In this document: positions 53,725 to 62,596 of the stretch, in pieces
Numbering within the stretch: position 1 is the first letter of the stretch
Layout of the letters: each line of letters starts with the position of its first letter
Assembly (NCBI RefSeq): GCF_030209475.1
Contig: NZ_JARVRW010000012.1
Location: 1-64,000, forward strand
Direction: 5' to 3'
DNA: 64,000 nucleotides
Source: Microbacterium sp. lyk4-40-TSB-66
Lineage (GTDB): Bacteria > Actinomycetota > Actinomycetes > Actinomycetales > Microbacteriaceae
Position numbers and translations under genes: made by a program
Notes under the pieces: generated by a model
Seen by the model: only the letters and a program-made list of their open reading frames with translations
What the model was told of the DNA's origin: nothing
Databases searched by the model: none

Positions 53725-53744
53725 CGGCGAAGTCACCCGGCGAA
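53725..53744. promoter_or_regulatory. Direct-repeat operator for the MocR regulator
   Basis: CGGCGAA occurs at 53725-53731 and again at 53738-53744, spaced 13 bp. Direct repeats in the divergent gap are the usual MocR/GabR binding arrangement. They lie next to TTAATT, a possible -10 region for the regulator gene. Confidence 0.5.
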
Positions 53745-53839
53745 ATCGTCGGGAAATGTTCAGGCGCGACAGTAACAGAACACCCGGCCAGAATGCGACC
53801 ACCCGCATTCCCCCGCGGGGCGGAGATCGAGGAGGACCC

Positions 53840-54688
53840 ATGACGACGGTGCGAGCGGCCATCACGCAGACCACGTGGACCGGTGACAAGGAATCGATGC
53901 TCGACAAGCACGAGCAGTTCGCGCGCGACGCGGCGGCGCGGGGAGCGGAGGTCGTCTGCTTCCAGGAGCTCTTCTACGGCCCGTACTTCGGTATCACGCA
54001 GGACCAGAAGTACTACCGCTTCGCCGAGCCCGTCGACGGGCCGATCGTGCAGCGCTTCGCCGCGCTGGCGAAGGAGCTGGGCCTGGTGAGCGTGCTCCCC
54101 ATCTACGAGGAGGCGCAGACCGGGGTGTACTACAACACCTCCGTACTGGTCGACGCCGACGGCACCGTGCTCGGCAGCTACCGGAAGAACCACATCCCTC
54201 ACCTCGACAAGTTCTGGGAGAAGTTCTACTTCCGCCCCGGCAACCTCGGCTACCCCGTCTTCGACACCGCCGTCGGCAAGGTGGGCATGTACATCTGCTA
54301 CGACCGCCACTTCCCCGAGGGCTGGCGCGAGCTGGGCCTGAACGGCGCCCACATGGTGTTCAACCCCAACGCGACCAAGCCCGGACTGTCGAACCGCCTG
54401 TGGGAGGTCGAGGGACCCTGCGCCGCCGTCGCGAACGGCTACTTCGTGCTGCAGCCCAACCGCGTCGGCCGCGAGGACAACGAGTACGGCGAGGATGCCG
54501 TCACCTTCTACGGGACGAGCCAGGTCATCGATCCGCGGGGCAACCACGTCGGTGCGGTGGGCTCGGCCGAGCACGAGGAGATCCTCATCCGCGACCTCGA
54601 CATGGACCTCGTGCAGCAGATGCGCGACGACTGGCAGTTCTACCGCGACCGTCGCCCCGACACCTACGGCGAGATCGTGGAGGCCTGA
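53840..54688 (+). CDS. Nitrilase-superfamily beta-ureidopropionase
   Basis: A 282-residue carbon-nitrogen hydrolase. The catalytic triad is visible: Glu near 43 in VCFQELFYGPYFG, Lys near 115 in SYRKNHIPHLDKFWEK, and Cys near 153 in MYICYDRHFPEGWR. The FYFRPGN and ATKPGLSNRLWEVEGPCAA segments match N-carbamoyl-beta-alanine and N-carbamoyl-amino acid amidohydrolases. It releases CO2 and NH3 from a carbamoyl amino acid. ATG 53840 has GGAGG. The hydantoinase gene begins 1 nt after its stop, so the two steps of ureide ring opening and decarbamoylation are coupled. Confidence 0.93.
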   Translation: MTTVRAAITQTTWTGDKESMLDKHEQFARDAAARGAEVVCFQELFYGPYFGITQDQKYYRFAEPVDGPIVQRFAALAKELGLVSVLPIYEEAQTGVYYNTSVLVDADGTVLGSYRKNHIPHLDKFWEKFYFRPGNLGYPVFDTAVGKVGMYICYDRHFPEGWRELGLNGAHMVFNPNATKPGLSNRLWEVEGPCAAVANGYFVLQPNRVGREDNEYGEDAVTFYGTSQVIDPRGNHVGAVGSAEHEEILIRDLDMDLVQQMRDDWQFYRDRRPDTYGEIVEA

Positions 54689-54689
54689 C

Positions 54690-56126
54690 ATGGCCACCAC
54701 CCTGCTCACCGGAGGAACCGTCGTCTCGGCGACCGGTCGCACCCCCGCCGACGTGCTCCTCGACGGCGAGACGATCGCCGCCGTGCTCGCGCCCGGATCG
54801 ACCCTGCTCGGGCACGACCTCGCGGCATCCGTCGACACCGTCATCGACGCCACCGGCAAGTACGTCATCCCCGGCGGGATCGACGCGCACACGCACATGC
54901 AGCTGCCCTTCGGCGGCACGAGCGCCTCGGACACCTTCGAGACCGGCACGCGGGCCGCCGCCTGGGGCGGCACCACGACGATCGTCGACTTCGCCGTGCA
55001 GCGCACCGGCGAGCGCGTGCAGGACGGCCTCGCCCACTGGCACGAACTCGCCGCGGGCAACTGCGCGATCGACTACGGCTTCCACCAGATCGTCGGAGGG
55101 GTGGATGCCGACTCGCTCGCGGCGCTGCCGGGGCTCATCGACGAGGGCATCTCGAGCTTCAAGATGTTCATGGCCTACCCGGGCGTGTTCTACGCCGACG
55201 ACGCGCAGATCCTCCGGGCGATGCAGGTGGCCGCCGACACCGGCCTGCTGACGATGATGCACGCCGAGAACGGCCCCGTGATCGACGTGCTCGCCGAGCA
55301 GCTGATCGAGAAGGGGAAGACCTCTCCGTACTTCCACGGCGTCGCGCGCGCCTGGCAGATGGAGGAGGAGGCCACCCACCGCGCGATCATGCTGTCGCAC
55401 CTGACCGGCGCCCCCCTGTACGTGGTGCACGTCAGCGCCAAGCAGGCCGTCGAGCAGCTCGCGTGGGCGCGCGACAACGGTCAGAACGTGTTCGGTGAGA
55501 CGTGTCCCCAGTACCTCTACCTCTCGCTGGAAGACCAGCTCGGGGCCACCAGCGAGGAGTGGGGAGACTTCGAGGGCGCCAAGTGGGTGTGCTCCACGCC
55601 GCTGCGTTCGAAGCACGAGGGCCACCAGCACCACATGTGGCAGGCCCTTCGCACCAACGACATCCAGATGGTGTCCACCGATCACTGCCCGTTCTGCATG
55701 AAGGACCAGAAGACCCTCGGTCAGGGCGACTTCCGCGCGATCCCCAACGGCATCGGCTCGGTGGAGCACCGCATGGACCTCATGTACCAGGGTGTCGTCA
55801 CCGGGCAAATCACCCTCGAACGGTGGGTGGAGCTCACCAGCACCACCCCCGCGCGCATGTTCGGCATGTACGGCAAGAAGGGCGTCATCGCGCCGGGCGC
55901 CGACGCCGACGTCGTGATCTACGACCCGGCGGGTCACACCTCCATCGGTGTGGGCAAGACCCACCACATGAACATGGACCACTCCGCGTGGGAGGGATAC
56001 GAGATCGACGGACACGTCGACACCGTCATCTCGCGCGGCAAGGTCGTCGTCGACGACGGCGCCTACGTCGGCACCGCGGGCGACGGCAGGTTCGTCAAGC
56101 GCGGCCTGAGCCAGTACCTGATCTGA
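54690..56126 (+). CDS. Dihydropyrimidinase/hydantoinase
   Basis: A 478-residue amidohydrolase that opens dihydropyrimidine or hydantoin rings. The metal centre is visible: DAHTHMQLPFGG (HxH near 66-68), SSFKMFMAYPG with the carbamylated Lys near 156, MMHAENG near 191, YVVHVSAKQAVE near 247, and VSTDHCPF with Asp near 330. GVIAPGADADVVIYDP is the typical late motif. Together with the ureidopropionase it converts dihydrouracil to beta-alanine or hydantoins to amino acids. No dihydropyrimidine dehydrogenase gene is present, so the reduced ring must be the imported form or be made elsewhere. Confidence 0.95.
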   Translation: MATTLLTGGTVVSATGRTPADVLLDGETIAAVLAPGSTLLGHDLAASVDTVIDATGKYVIPGGIDAHTHMQLPFGGTSASDTFETGTRAAAWGGTTTIVDFAVQRTGERVQDGLAHWHELAAGNCAIDYGFHQIVGGVDADSLAALPGLIDEGISSFKMFMAYPGVFYADDAQILRAMQVAADTGLLTMMHAENGPVIDVLAEQLIEKGKTSPYFHGVARAWQMEEEATHRAIMLSHLTGAPLYVVHVSAKQAVEQLAWARDNGQNVFGETCPQYLYLSLEDQLGATSEEWGDFEGAKWVCSTPLRSKHEGHQHHMWQALRTNDIQMVSTDHCPFCMKDQKTLGQGDFRAIPNGIGSVEHRMDLMYQGVVTGQITLERWVELTSTTPARMFGMYGKKGVIAPGADADVVIYDPAGHTSIGVGKTHHMNMDHSAWEGYEIDGHVDTVISRGKVVVDDGAYVGTAGDGRFVKRGLSQYLI

Positions 56127-56136
56127 GAGGGACCCC

Positions 56137-57183
56137 ATGGACTTCGGTGTCGTCCTGCAGACGAACCCCCCGGCCGCCCGCACGGTGCAGCTGTCGCAGC
56201 TGGCCGAGGCGCACGGCTTCACCCACGTGTGGACCTTCGACTCGCACCTGCTGTGGCAGGAGCCCTACGTCATCCACTCCGCCATCCTCGCGGCCACCCG
56301 CCGGGTGACCGTCGGCCCGTTCGTGACCAACCCGGCGACCCGCGACTGGACGGTCACGGCATCCACGTTCGCCACGCTCAACGAGATGTACGGCAATCGC
56401 ACGATCTGCGGCATCGGTCGCGGCGACTCGGCGGTGCGCGTCACCAACGGACGTCCGACGACGCTGAAGGCGCTGCGCGAGTCGATCCACGTCATCCGCG
56501 AGCTCGGCAACTCCCGCGCCGTGGAGTACAACGGCGCGACTCTGCAGTTCCCCTGGAGCCGCGGGTCGGAGCTCGACGTGTGGGTCGCCGCCTACGGCCC
56601 GCTCGCGCTGAAGCTCACCGGCGAGGTGGGCGACGGCTTCATCCTGCAGCTGGCCGACCTCGACATCGCCGAGTGGATGATCTCGACCGTCCGCGCGGCG
56701 GCCGAGAACGTCGGCCGCGACCCCGACGAGATCGCGTTCTGCGTGGCCGCGCCCATGTACATCGGCGAAGACACCCCCGAGTCGCGCGCGCACATGATCG
56801 AGCAGTGCCGCTGGTTCGGCGGGATGGTCGGCAACCATGTCGCCGACATCGTCGCCAAATACGGCCCTTCGACAGGCGCAGGGACGGCCGGGCGGGTTCC
56901 CGCCGCCCTCACCGACTACATCGCGGGGCGCACGGGCTACGACTACAACTCGCACGGCAAGAGCGACAACGATCACGTCGACTTCGTGCCCGACGAGATC
57001 GTCGAGCGCTTCTGCGTCCTCGGCACAGCCGAGGAGCACATCGCCAAGCTCGAGAAGCTCCGCGCGCTGGGCGTCACGCAGTTCGCCGGCTACCTCCAGC
57101 ACGACAACAAGGAGGAGACGATGCGGGTGTACGGCGAGACCGTGATCCCGGCTCTCACTCCCCCGGTGACGGCGAAGCGGTGA
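56137..57183 (+). CDS. LLM-class flavin (F420-type) oxidoreductase
   Basis: A 348-residue luciferase-like TIM-barrel oxidoreductase. MDFGVVLQTNPPAARTVQLS, HGFTHVWTFDSHLLWQEPYV, VTVGPFVTNPATRDWTVTAS, CGIGRGDSAVRVTNG and AAYGPLALKLTGEVGDGFIL are typical of F420-using family members, and this subgroup commonly sits beside hydantoinases as I recall. It could oxidise or reduce the ureide ring. The loop near 246-255 (YGPSTGAGTAGRVP) is encoded by a copy of the dispersed 23-bp palindrome, an unusual in-frame insertion. It follows the hydantoinase by 10 nt. Confidence 0.9.
   Translation: MDFGVVLQTNPPAARTVQLSQLAEAHGFTHVWTFDSHLLWQEPYVIHSAILAATRRVTVGPFVTNPATRDWTVTASTFATLNEMYGNRTICGIGRGDSAVRVTNGRPTTLKALRESIHVIRELGNSRAVEYNGATLQFPWSRGSELDVWVAAYGPLALKLTGEVGDGFILQLADLDIAEWMISTVRAAAENVGRDPDEIAFCVAAPMYIGEDTPESRAHMIEQCRWFGGMVGNHVADIVAKYGPSTGAGTAGRVPAALTDYIAGRTGYDYNSHGKSDNDHVDFVPDEIVERFCVLGTAEEHIAKLEKLRALGVTQFAGYLQHDNKEETMRVYGETVIPALTPPVTAKR
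56863..56885. repeat. Dispersed 23-bp palindrome, copy 4 (inside the LLM gene)
   Basis: GGCCCTTCGACAGGCGCAGG then GAC, translated as part of GPSTGAGT without breaking the frame. Confidence 0.8.
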
Positions 57184-57190
57184 CACCCCC

Positions 57191-58177
57191 GTGACCGACC
57201 AGGTGATCGACCCCGGCACGGCGGCGCCCGTCGAGACGGTGGACGAGGGGCGGATGCCGCAGGCCACCGGCATCCGTTCCTCCCGCGCCCGCACCGCCCT
57301 CGTGCGCGCGGGATGGGGCGTCGCCGGCATCGCGGTCGTCGTCGCCGCGTGGGAGCTGTACAAGACGTTCGGCCCCGCCGACGGCCTCACGGTCGGCAGC
57401 GACGGGTCAGCCGGTTCCGGCGTGATCCTCCTCCCCCGCACGAACGACCGCGCGATGCCGCACGTGTGGGACATGCTGACGCGCATGTTCGCCCCGACGA
57501 GCGGAGGAGACACCCCGCCGCTGATCGCGTCGGTGGCGGGAGCGGCGGGGATGACGCTGGGCCTGGCCGCCCTCGGCTGGGTGATCGGCGTCGTGGTCGG
57601 CTCGCTCCTCGGCATCGCGATGCAGCGGTGGCGTCTCGTCGAGGCGGGACTGCTGCCGTGGATCGTGGTGAGTCAGATCGTGCCGCTCATCGCCTTCGCG
57701 CCGGTGGTCAACGCCATCGGCACGCAGGTCGACCGCTCGGGCTTCCCGTGGCCGCCGTGGTTGTCGGTGGCGGTCATCGCGTCGTACCTGGCCTTCTTCC
57801 CCGTCGCCGTCGGCATGCTGCGCGGTCTCTCCGCACCCGATGCCCTGCACCTCGACCTGATGCGGGCGAACTCGGCCGGTTGGGGGCAGACGCTCATGCG
57901 GTTGCGCCTTCCGGCGGCCGTGCCGTACCTGTTGCCCGCGCTCCGGCTCGCCGCGGCGTCCGCCGTCGTCGGCGCCGTGGTCGCCGAGGTCTCGATCGGG
58001 CTGCGCGGGGGTATCGGGCGCATGCTCATCCAGCTCGCCGGCCAAGCCTCATCCGATCCGGCCGCCCCCTGGGCACCCACCTTCGGCACCGTCGTGATGG
58101 GACTCGTCGCCGCCGGCGGCGTCGCGCTCGTCGGGGCCGCCCTGCACCGTTTCCGTCGCGGGGAGGACACCGCATGA
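57191..58177 (+). CDS. ABC transporter permease (ureide/pyrimidine uptake)
   Basis: A 328-residue permease with a cytoplasmic N-terminus, helix 1 near 42-60 (AGWGVAGIAVVVAAWELY), an extracytoplasmic loop, and a BPD_transp_1 core containing LGLAALGWVIGVVVGSLLGI, SQIVPLIAFAPVVNAIG, RLPAAVPYLLPALRLAAASA (EAA loop) and EVSIGLRGGIGRML. It resembles permeases of the NMT1/THI5 or sulfonate type. The GTG start is 7 nt after the LLM stop; its own stop overlaps the ATPase start (ATGA). It pairs with the 59090 permease. Confidence 0.92.
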   Translation: MTDQVIDPGTAAPVETVDEGRMPQATGIRSSRARTALVRAGWGVAGIAVVVAAWELYKTFGPADGLTVGSDGSAGSGVILLPRTNDRAMPHVWDMLTRMFAPTSGGDTPPLIASVAGAAGMTLGLAALGWVIGVVVGSLLGIAMQRWRLVEAGLLPWIVVSQIVPLIAFAPVVNAIGTQVDRSGFPWPPWLSVAVIASYLAFFPVAVGMLRGLSAPDALHLDLMRANSAGWGQTLMRLRLPAAVPYLLPALRLAAASAVVGAVVAEVSIGLRGGIGRMLIQLAGQASSDPAAPWAPTFGTVVMGLVAAGGVALVGAALHRFRRGEDTA

Positions 58178-58980
58178 CCACCCAGACCGCCACCGACCTC
58201 GCCGTCCGCGCCGCGGGCGTCGGCAAGGTGTTCCCCAGTGCCGGCGGCGAGGTGGCCGCCCTGACCGCGGTCGACCTCACGGTCGCCGCGGGCGAATTCG
58301 TCTCGCTCATCGGCCCCTCCGGCTGCGGGAAGTCGACGCTGCTGCGGCTCATCGCCGACCTCGACAGCCCCACCGGCGGAGAGCTGACGCTGTACGGCAA
58401 ATCGGCGCGCCAGGCGCGACTCGACCAGGACTACGGCATCGCCTTCCAGCAGGCGGCCCTGCTGCCCTGGCTCACCGTGGCCGCGAACATCGCGCTCCCC
58501 CTCGACCTGCACAAGTGGCCGCGCGCCCGGCGCGACGCCCGGGTGGCGGAGCTGGCCGAGCTCGTCGGACTCACCGACTTCGTCGGGCGCTACCCCGACC
58601 AGCTCTCCGGCGGCATGCAGCAGCGTGTCGCCATCGCCCGCTCCCTCGCCGCGCAGCCCCGGCTGCTGCTGATGGACGAGCCCTTCGGCGCACTGGATGA
58701 GATGACCCGTGAGCGACTGCAGTCCGAACTCGCGCGCATCGCCGCCGAGACCGCGGCCGCCGTGGTGTTCGTCACCCACTCCATCCCGGAGGCGGTCTTC
58801 CTCTCCGACCGTGTCGTCGTCATGAGCCCGCGGCCGGGGCGCATCACCGACGTGATCGACACCCGCCCCGGCCGCGCGCGCGACGACGACCTGCGCGAGT
58901 CGCGGGAGTTCTTCGCCCGCGTCACGGCCGTCCGCGAAGCGCTGCACGGCGCCCCCCTCCAGCGGGCGAACGAGCGATGA
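58174..58980 (+). CDS. ABC transporter ATPase (ureide/pyrimidine uptake)
   Basis: A 268-residue ATPase of the SsuB/TauB/ThiZ type: Walker A GPSGCGKST near 47-55, Q loop AFQQAALLPWLTV, signature LSGGMQQRVAIARSL, Walker B LLLMDEPFGALDEMTRERLQ and switch VTHSIPEAVFLSDR. ATG 58174 overlaps the permease stop. Its stop overlaps the start of a 38-codon ORF that in turn overlaps the second permease, so translation of the transporter subunits is tightly linked. Confidence 0.94.
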   Translation: MTTQTATDLAVRAAGVGKVFPSAGGEVAALTAVDLTVAAGEFVSLIGPSGCGKSTLLRLIADLDSPTGGELTLYGKSARQARLDQDYGIAFQQAALLPWLTVAANIALPLDLHKWPRARRDARVAELAELVGLTDFVGRYPDQLSGGMQQRVAIARSLAAQPRLLLMDEPFGALDEMTRERLQSELARIAAETAAAVVFVTHSIPEAVFLSDRVVVMSPRPGRITDVIDTRPGRARDDDLRESREFFARVTAVREALHGAPLQRANER

Positions 58981-59093
58981 GCGGGTTCCGACGCATGGGA
59001 TGTCAGCCCTTCGCATCCGCGACCCGTCGGCGGACGACAGATGCCGTGGCCCGGGGCGCCGTGGCATCCGTCTTCGGGGGAGGTCGGCGATGA
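58977..59093 (+). CDS. 38-residue linking ORF, possible small protein
   Basis: ATG 58977 overlaps the ATPase stop (ATGA) and the TGA at 59091-59093 overlaps the next permease ATG at 59090 (ATGA), with the frame open throughout. The product starts MSGFRRMGCQPFASATRRRT and ends with an Ala/Val/Gly stretch FGGGRR. It has no recognised family. Either it is a real micro-protein or a coupling ORF that carries ribosomes across the 109-nt gap; the second permease also has its own GGGGGAGG site. Double overlap by chance is uncommon but possible. Confidence 0.4.
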   Translation: MSGFRRMGCQPFASATRRRTTDAVARGAVASVFGGGRR

Positions 59094-59866
59094 ACGCCAC
59101 GCCCCTGCCCGGGTGGACGCGTCTGGCCGCCCCCGTCGTCGTGGGACTCGCGGGACTGCTCGCCTGGTACGCCTTCGTCGCCTCGGGCAGCGCGCCGAGG
59201 ATGCTGCCGGATCCGATCGCGGTCGCGACCGAGCTCGTCGAGCGCTTCCCCCTGGTGTGGGTGGCGGCCGGCATCACCGGCACCAATGCCCTCGTGGGGC
59301 TGCTCGCCGGGAGCGTCGTCGCGGTGCTGCTCGCGGCCCTCGCCGCGACCTGGCGACCGGTCGACGGCATGACCGCGCCGCTGGTCGCAGCCCTCGCGGT
59401 GGTGCCGATCGTGGCCCTCACCCCGATCCTCAACACCATGTTCGGAGCCTCGAGCCAATTCGGACGCCAGGCCGTGGCCGGGATCGCCGCGTTCGTGCCG
59501 GTGTTCGTCAACACCCTTCGCGGCCTCCGTCAGACCCGCCCGGTGCAACGCGATCTGTTCCGGGCCACCGCCGCCACCGGCGGACAGACGTTCCTGCGCC
59601 TGACCCTGCCCACCGCGCTGCCCTACCTGCTCACGGGCGTGCGGGTGGCGGCATCCCTCGCCGTCATCTCCGCCCTGGTCGCGGAGTACTTCGGCGGCCC
59701 CGCCGACGGGATCGGCACCGCCATCGCCACCTACGCCAAGTCGGGCCGCGCGGCCCTGGCCTGGGCGTTCGTGGGCGGGGGCATCGCGATCGGCCTCGTC
59801 TTCTTCGTCGTCACCGCCCTGCTCGAACGCGTCGTCGCGAAGCGGCTGGGCGCCCTGCGTCCGTGA
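59090..59866 (+). CDS. ABC transporter permease (ureide/pyrimidine uptake), second subunit
   Basis: A 258-residue permease: PVVVGLAGLLAWYAFVASGS as helix 1, then PLVWVAAGITGTNALVGLLAG, LAVVPIVALTPILNTMFG, LPTALPYLLTGVRVAASLAV (EAA loop) and AEYFGGPADGIGTAIATYAK. ATG 59090 is selected over upstream in-frame codons because GGAGG lies 6 nt before it. It completes a two-permease, one-ATPase, one-binding-protein importer that probably feeds the hydantoinase. Confidence 0.93.
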   Translation: MNATPLPGWTRLAAPVVVGLAGLLAWYAFVASGSAPRMLPDPIAVATELVERFPLVWVAAGITGTNALVGLLAGSVVAVLLAALAATWRPVDGMTAPLVAALAVVPIVALTPILNTMFGASSQFGRQAVAGIAAFVPVFVNTLRGLRQTRPVQRDLFRATAATGGQTFLRLTLPTALPYLLTGVRVAASLAVISALVAEYFGGPADGIGTAIATYAKSGRAALAWAFVGGGIAIGLVFFVVTALLERVVAKRLGALRP

Positions 59867-59930
59867 CGGCGACGACACCAGGAACCTGCACCACCCGACA
59901 CCCGCTCCACCCGAACCGGAAGGACCTTCC

Positions 59931-61103
59931 ATGAGACACAGCACCCGTCGCGCCCTCGGCGCGATCGCGGGGGTCGCGGCCGCGACCCTCGCCCTCTCGG
60001 CCTGCTCGGGCGGCGGCTCCGAGCCGTCGGCGGCCGATGGGGACTTCACCCCGCTGACCTCGGTGAAGCTGCAGCTGCAGTGGCTGCCGCAGGCGCAGTT
60101 CGCGGGGTACTACGTCGCCCTCGACCAGGGCTACTTCCAGGAGGAGGGCTTCGACGACGTCGAGGTGCTGCCCTCGGGCGGCGACATCGTGCCGCAGGAC
60201 GCCCTCGTGGCCGGCGACGTCGACTTCGCCGTCGCGTGGGTGCCCAAGGTGCTCGGCACGCTCGAGTATCAGGGCGTCGAGCTCACCGACATCGCGCAGG
60301 TGTTCCAGAAGTCGGGCACCACCCAGGTGTCGTGGAAGGACTCCGGCATCACCGGCGTCGACGACTTCGAGGGCAAGCGCATCGGCTCGTGGGGCTTCGG
60401 CAACGAGTGGGAGATCTTCGCCGCGATGGCCGACCAGGGCCTCGACGCCTCGACCGTGCAGATCACGACGCAGGACTTCTCGATGAACGCGCTGTTGGAC
60501 CGCGACGTGGATGCCGCCCAGGCGATGACCTACAACGAGCTCGCGCAGCTGTTCGAAACGGTCAACCCCGCCACCGGCACGCTCTACACGGAGGCCGACG
60601 TCGACATCGTCTCGTACGAGGACACCGCCGGCGCCATGCTGCAGGATGCCATCTGGGCCGACACGCAGCGCCTGGCCGACGACCCCGCCTACGCCGACGC
60701 GGCCAAGCGCTTCCTCAAAGCCGTCGTGAAGGGGTGGGTGTACGCCCGCGACAACCCCACCGAGGCGGCCGAGATCACCTACGCCGCGGCGACCGCGCCG
60801 GGCGTCGACGCGTTCCCCGTGGGCCCGACGCACCAGCTCTGGCAGATGAACGAGGTCAACAAGCTCATCTGGACCGGCGGCGAGTTCGGCATGATCGATG
60901 AAGCCGCCTGGGACAAGACGGTCGAAGGCGCTCTGAAGGCCGTCAACCAGGACGGCCTCAACCTCATCACCGAGGAGCCGGGCGAGTCGGCGTACTCGAA
61001 CGACTACATCGAAGACGCGCTGTCCGAACTGAAGGACGAGGGGATCACCGTCGACGGTGAGTACACCCCGATCGATGTGACGCTCACCGAGGGCGGCAAG
61101 TAG
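59931..61103 (+). CDS. NMT1/THI5-like ABC substrate-binding lipoprotein
   Basis: A 390-residue lipoprotein with signal peptide ATLALSAC (Cys25) preceded by an Arg pair. The mature domain is NMT1/THI5-like: VKLQLQWLPQAQFAGYYVAL, GYFQEEGFDDVEVLPSGGDI, DFAVAWVPKVLGTL, GKRIGSWGFGNEWEIFAAM and DAAQAMTYNELAQLFET. These proteins bind pyrimidine-like molecules, fitting the operon's ring-opening enzymes. GGAAGGA precedes the ATG. It is the last gene before a strong hairpin. Confidence 0.94.
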   Translation: MRHSTRRALGAIAGVAAATLALSACSGGGSEPSAADGDFTPLTSVKLQLQWLPQAQFAGYYVALDQGYFQEEGFDDVEVLPSGGDIVPQDALVAGDVDFAVAWVPKVLGTLEYQGVELTDIAQVFQKSGTTQVSWKDSGITGVDDFEGKRIGSWGFGNEWEIFAAMADQGLDASTVQITTQDFSMNALLDRDVDAAQAMTYNELAQLFETVNPATGTLYTEADVDIVSYEDTAGAMLQDAIWADTQRLADDPAYADAAKRFLKAVVKGWVYARDNPTEAAEITYAAATAPGVDAFPVGPTHQLWQMNEVNKLIWTGGEFGMIDEAAWDKTVEGALKAVNQDGLNLITEEPGESAYSNDYIEDALSELKDEGITVDGEYTPIDVTLTEGGK

Positions 61104-61112
61104 TCCGGGTGC

Positions 61113-61148
61113 ACGATGGGGCGGACTCTCTCAAGACCGCCCCATCGT
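61113..61148 (+). terminator. Terminator of the ureide operon
   Basis: A 12-bp perfect stem ACGATGGGGCGG (61113-61124) with CCGCCCCATCGT (61137-61148), 12-nt loop, 9 nt after the stop codon. No T tract follows. Confidence 0.75.
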
Positions 61149-61312
61149 CGTGTCGGTGCCACGCGATCGCCCCGCGCGGACGGTTCGCCGTCGCGACGAC
61201 GATGGACGACCCGGGTCGGCGTCACAGGTCGACGGGGGGGCGACAGAGTCCTCGCCGCGCGGGCGACGCCGCGAGCCGAGCCGCCCGCAGTACGCCGTGA
61301 TTGACTACCCCC

Positions 61313-62566
61313 ATGCCCGTCACCCCTCCCGCCCACCACGCAGAGCGCCGCCCCGACTCGGGCGTCCGGCGCGGTCTGAAGCTGGCGGCGATCGCCCTGG
61401 CCGTCCTCGTGGTGGCGTCCGTGGCCGTCGGCGGGTTCTACGCGTGGTCGCTCACCCAGCGCCTGCAGGAGGCGGCGGTGCCGCTCCCGGACGCCCCCGC
61501 GGAGCCCCCCGCCCTGAGCGCTTATTCGGGCCCCTTCGCGGTGCTGGTGGTCGGAACCGACGAGTGCGACGACGTCGTGGCCGGAGCGTTCGGCGACCGG
61601 TGCTCCGACCCCGAGAACGCCGGCACGCGCAACGACGTCAACATGCTCGTGCACGTCTCCGCCGACCCCCGACGCGTCACCGTCGTGTCGTTCCCGCGCG
61701 ACCTGCAGGTCGAGATCCCCGAGTGCACGGCCGAGGACGGCAGCACCTTCTCGGGTGCCTTCAAGGCATCCATCAACACGGCCTACGAGGCCGGTGGGTT
61801 GACCTGCGTCGCCGCGACGGTGTCGGAGCTGAGTGGCCAGAGCATCCCGTTCGCGGCGAAGGTCAGCTTCGGCAACGTCGTCAACATCACGGATGCCATC
61901 GGCGGCGTGGAGGTCTGCATCGGCGGCGACGGCATCGACGATCCCGACGCCGGCATCCAGTGGGCGGCGGGCCCGCGCGTGGTGAAGGGTTTCGACGCGC
62001 TGGCGTTCCTGCGCACGCGCAAGGGGATCGGTGACGAGAGCGATCTCGCCCGCATCGGCAACCAGCAGCAGTACCTCTCGCGTCTGCTGAACAAGCTGCG
62101 CAGCGACGAGGTGCTGTCGAATCCCGGAACGCTCCTCGGACTCGCCAACACCGCCGTGAACAACATCACGCCCAGCGAGAGCCTCGCCGACCCGGTGCGG
62201 ATCGCGCAGCTCGCCTACACGCTGAAGGACGTGCCCTTCGACGACATCACGTTCGTGCAGTACCCGGTCGACGACGATCCCGACGACAGCAACCGCGTCA
62301 TCCCCTCCGAGGAGTCCGCGGCCGTGCTGTGGGACGCCCTCGACCGCAACGCGCCGATCGCCCTCACCGGCGACCTCGGCTCGAACGAGGGAGTCATCGC
62401 CGATCCGTCGGCGCCGACCGCAGCACCGTCGGAGCCGACGGCCGCGCCGGCGGAGTCGGGCACCCCGGCGCCGGATGCCACCCCCGCACCCGACGTCGTG
62501 GAACTGCCGAGCAACGTCAACGGTTCGAAGGCCACGCAGGCGACCTGCTCCCGCGGCAACGGGTGA
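61313..62566 (+). CDS. LytR-CpsA-Psr (LCP) family protein
   Basis: A 417-residue membrane-anchored protein. A short basic N-terminus and helix (about 23-45: LKLAAIALAVLVVASVAVGG) precede the LCP domain, with PFAVLVVGTDECDD, GTRNDVNMLVHVSADP, VVSFPRDLQVEI and FLRTRKGIGDESDLARIGNQ, which carry the conserved Arg/Asp residues for polyprenyl-pyrophosphate binding. A Pro/Thr/Ala-rich tail follows. LCP enzymes ligate glycopolymers to peptidoglycan. I prefer ATG 61313; a TTG at 61301 is the alternative. TTGACT lies 6 nt before the ATG, a weak leaderless signal. Confidence 0.92.
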   Translation: MPVTPPAHHAERRPDSGVRRGLKLAAIALAVLVVASVAVGGFYAWSLTQRLQEAAVPLPDAPAEPPALSAYSGPFAVLVVGTDECDDVVAGAFGDRCSDPENAGTRNDVNMLVHVSADPRRVTVVSFPRDLQVEIPECTAEDGSTFSGAFKASINTAYEAGGLTCVAATVSELSGQSIPFAAKVSFGNVVNITDAIGGVEVCIGGDGIDDPDAGIQWAAGPRVVKGFDALAFLRTRKGIGDESDLARIGNQQQYLSRLLNKLRSDEVLSNPGTLLGLANTAVNNITPSESLADPVRIAQLAYTLKDVPFDDITFVQYPVDDDPDDSNRVIPSEESAAVLWDALDRNAPIALTGDLGSNEGVIADPSAPTAAPSEPTAAPAESGTPAPDATPAPDVVELPSNVNGSKATQATCSRGNG

Positions 62567-62596
62567 CGCCCGGGCGGGGGTGTCCGTGACGTCGGC

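Noticed and set aside
52325-55060. MocR regulator extended to 911 codons
   Set aside because: The extension runs antisense to the ureidopropionase and hydantoinase genes; the regulator's helix-turn-helix starts directly after ATG 53710.
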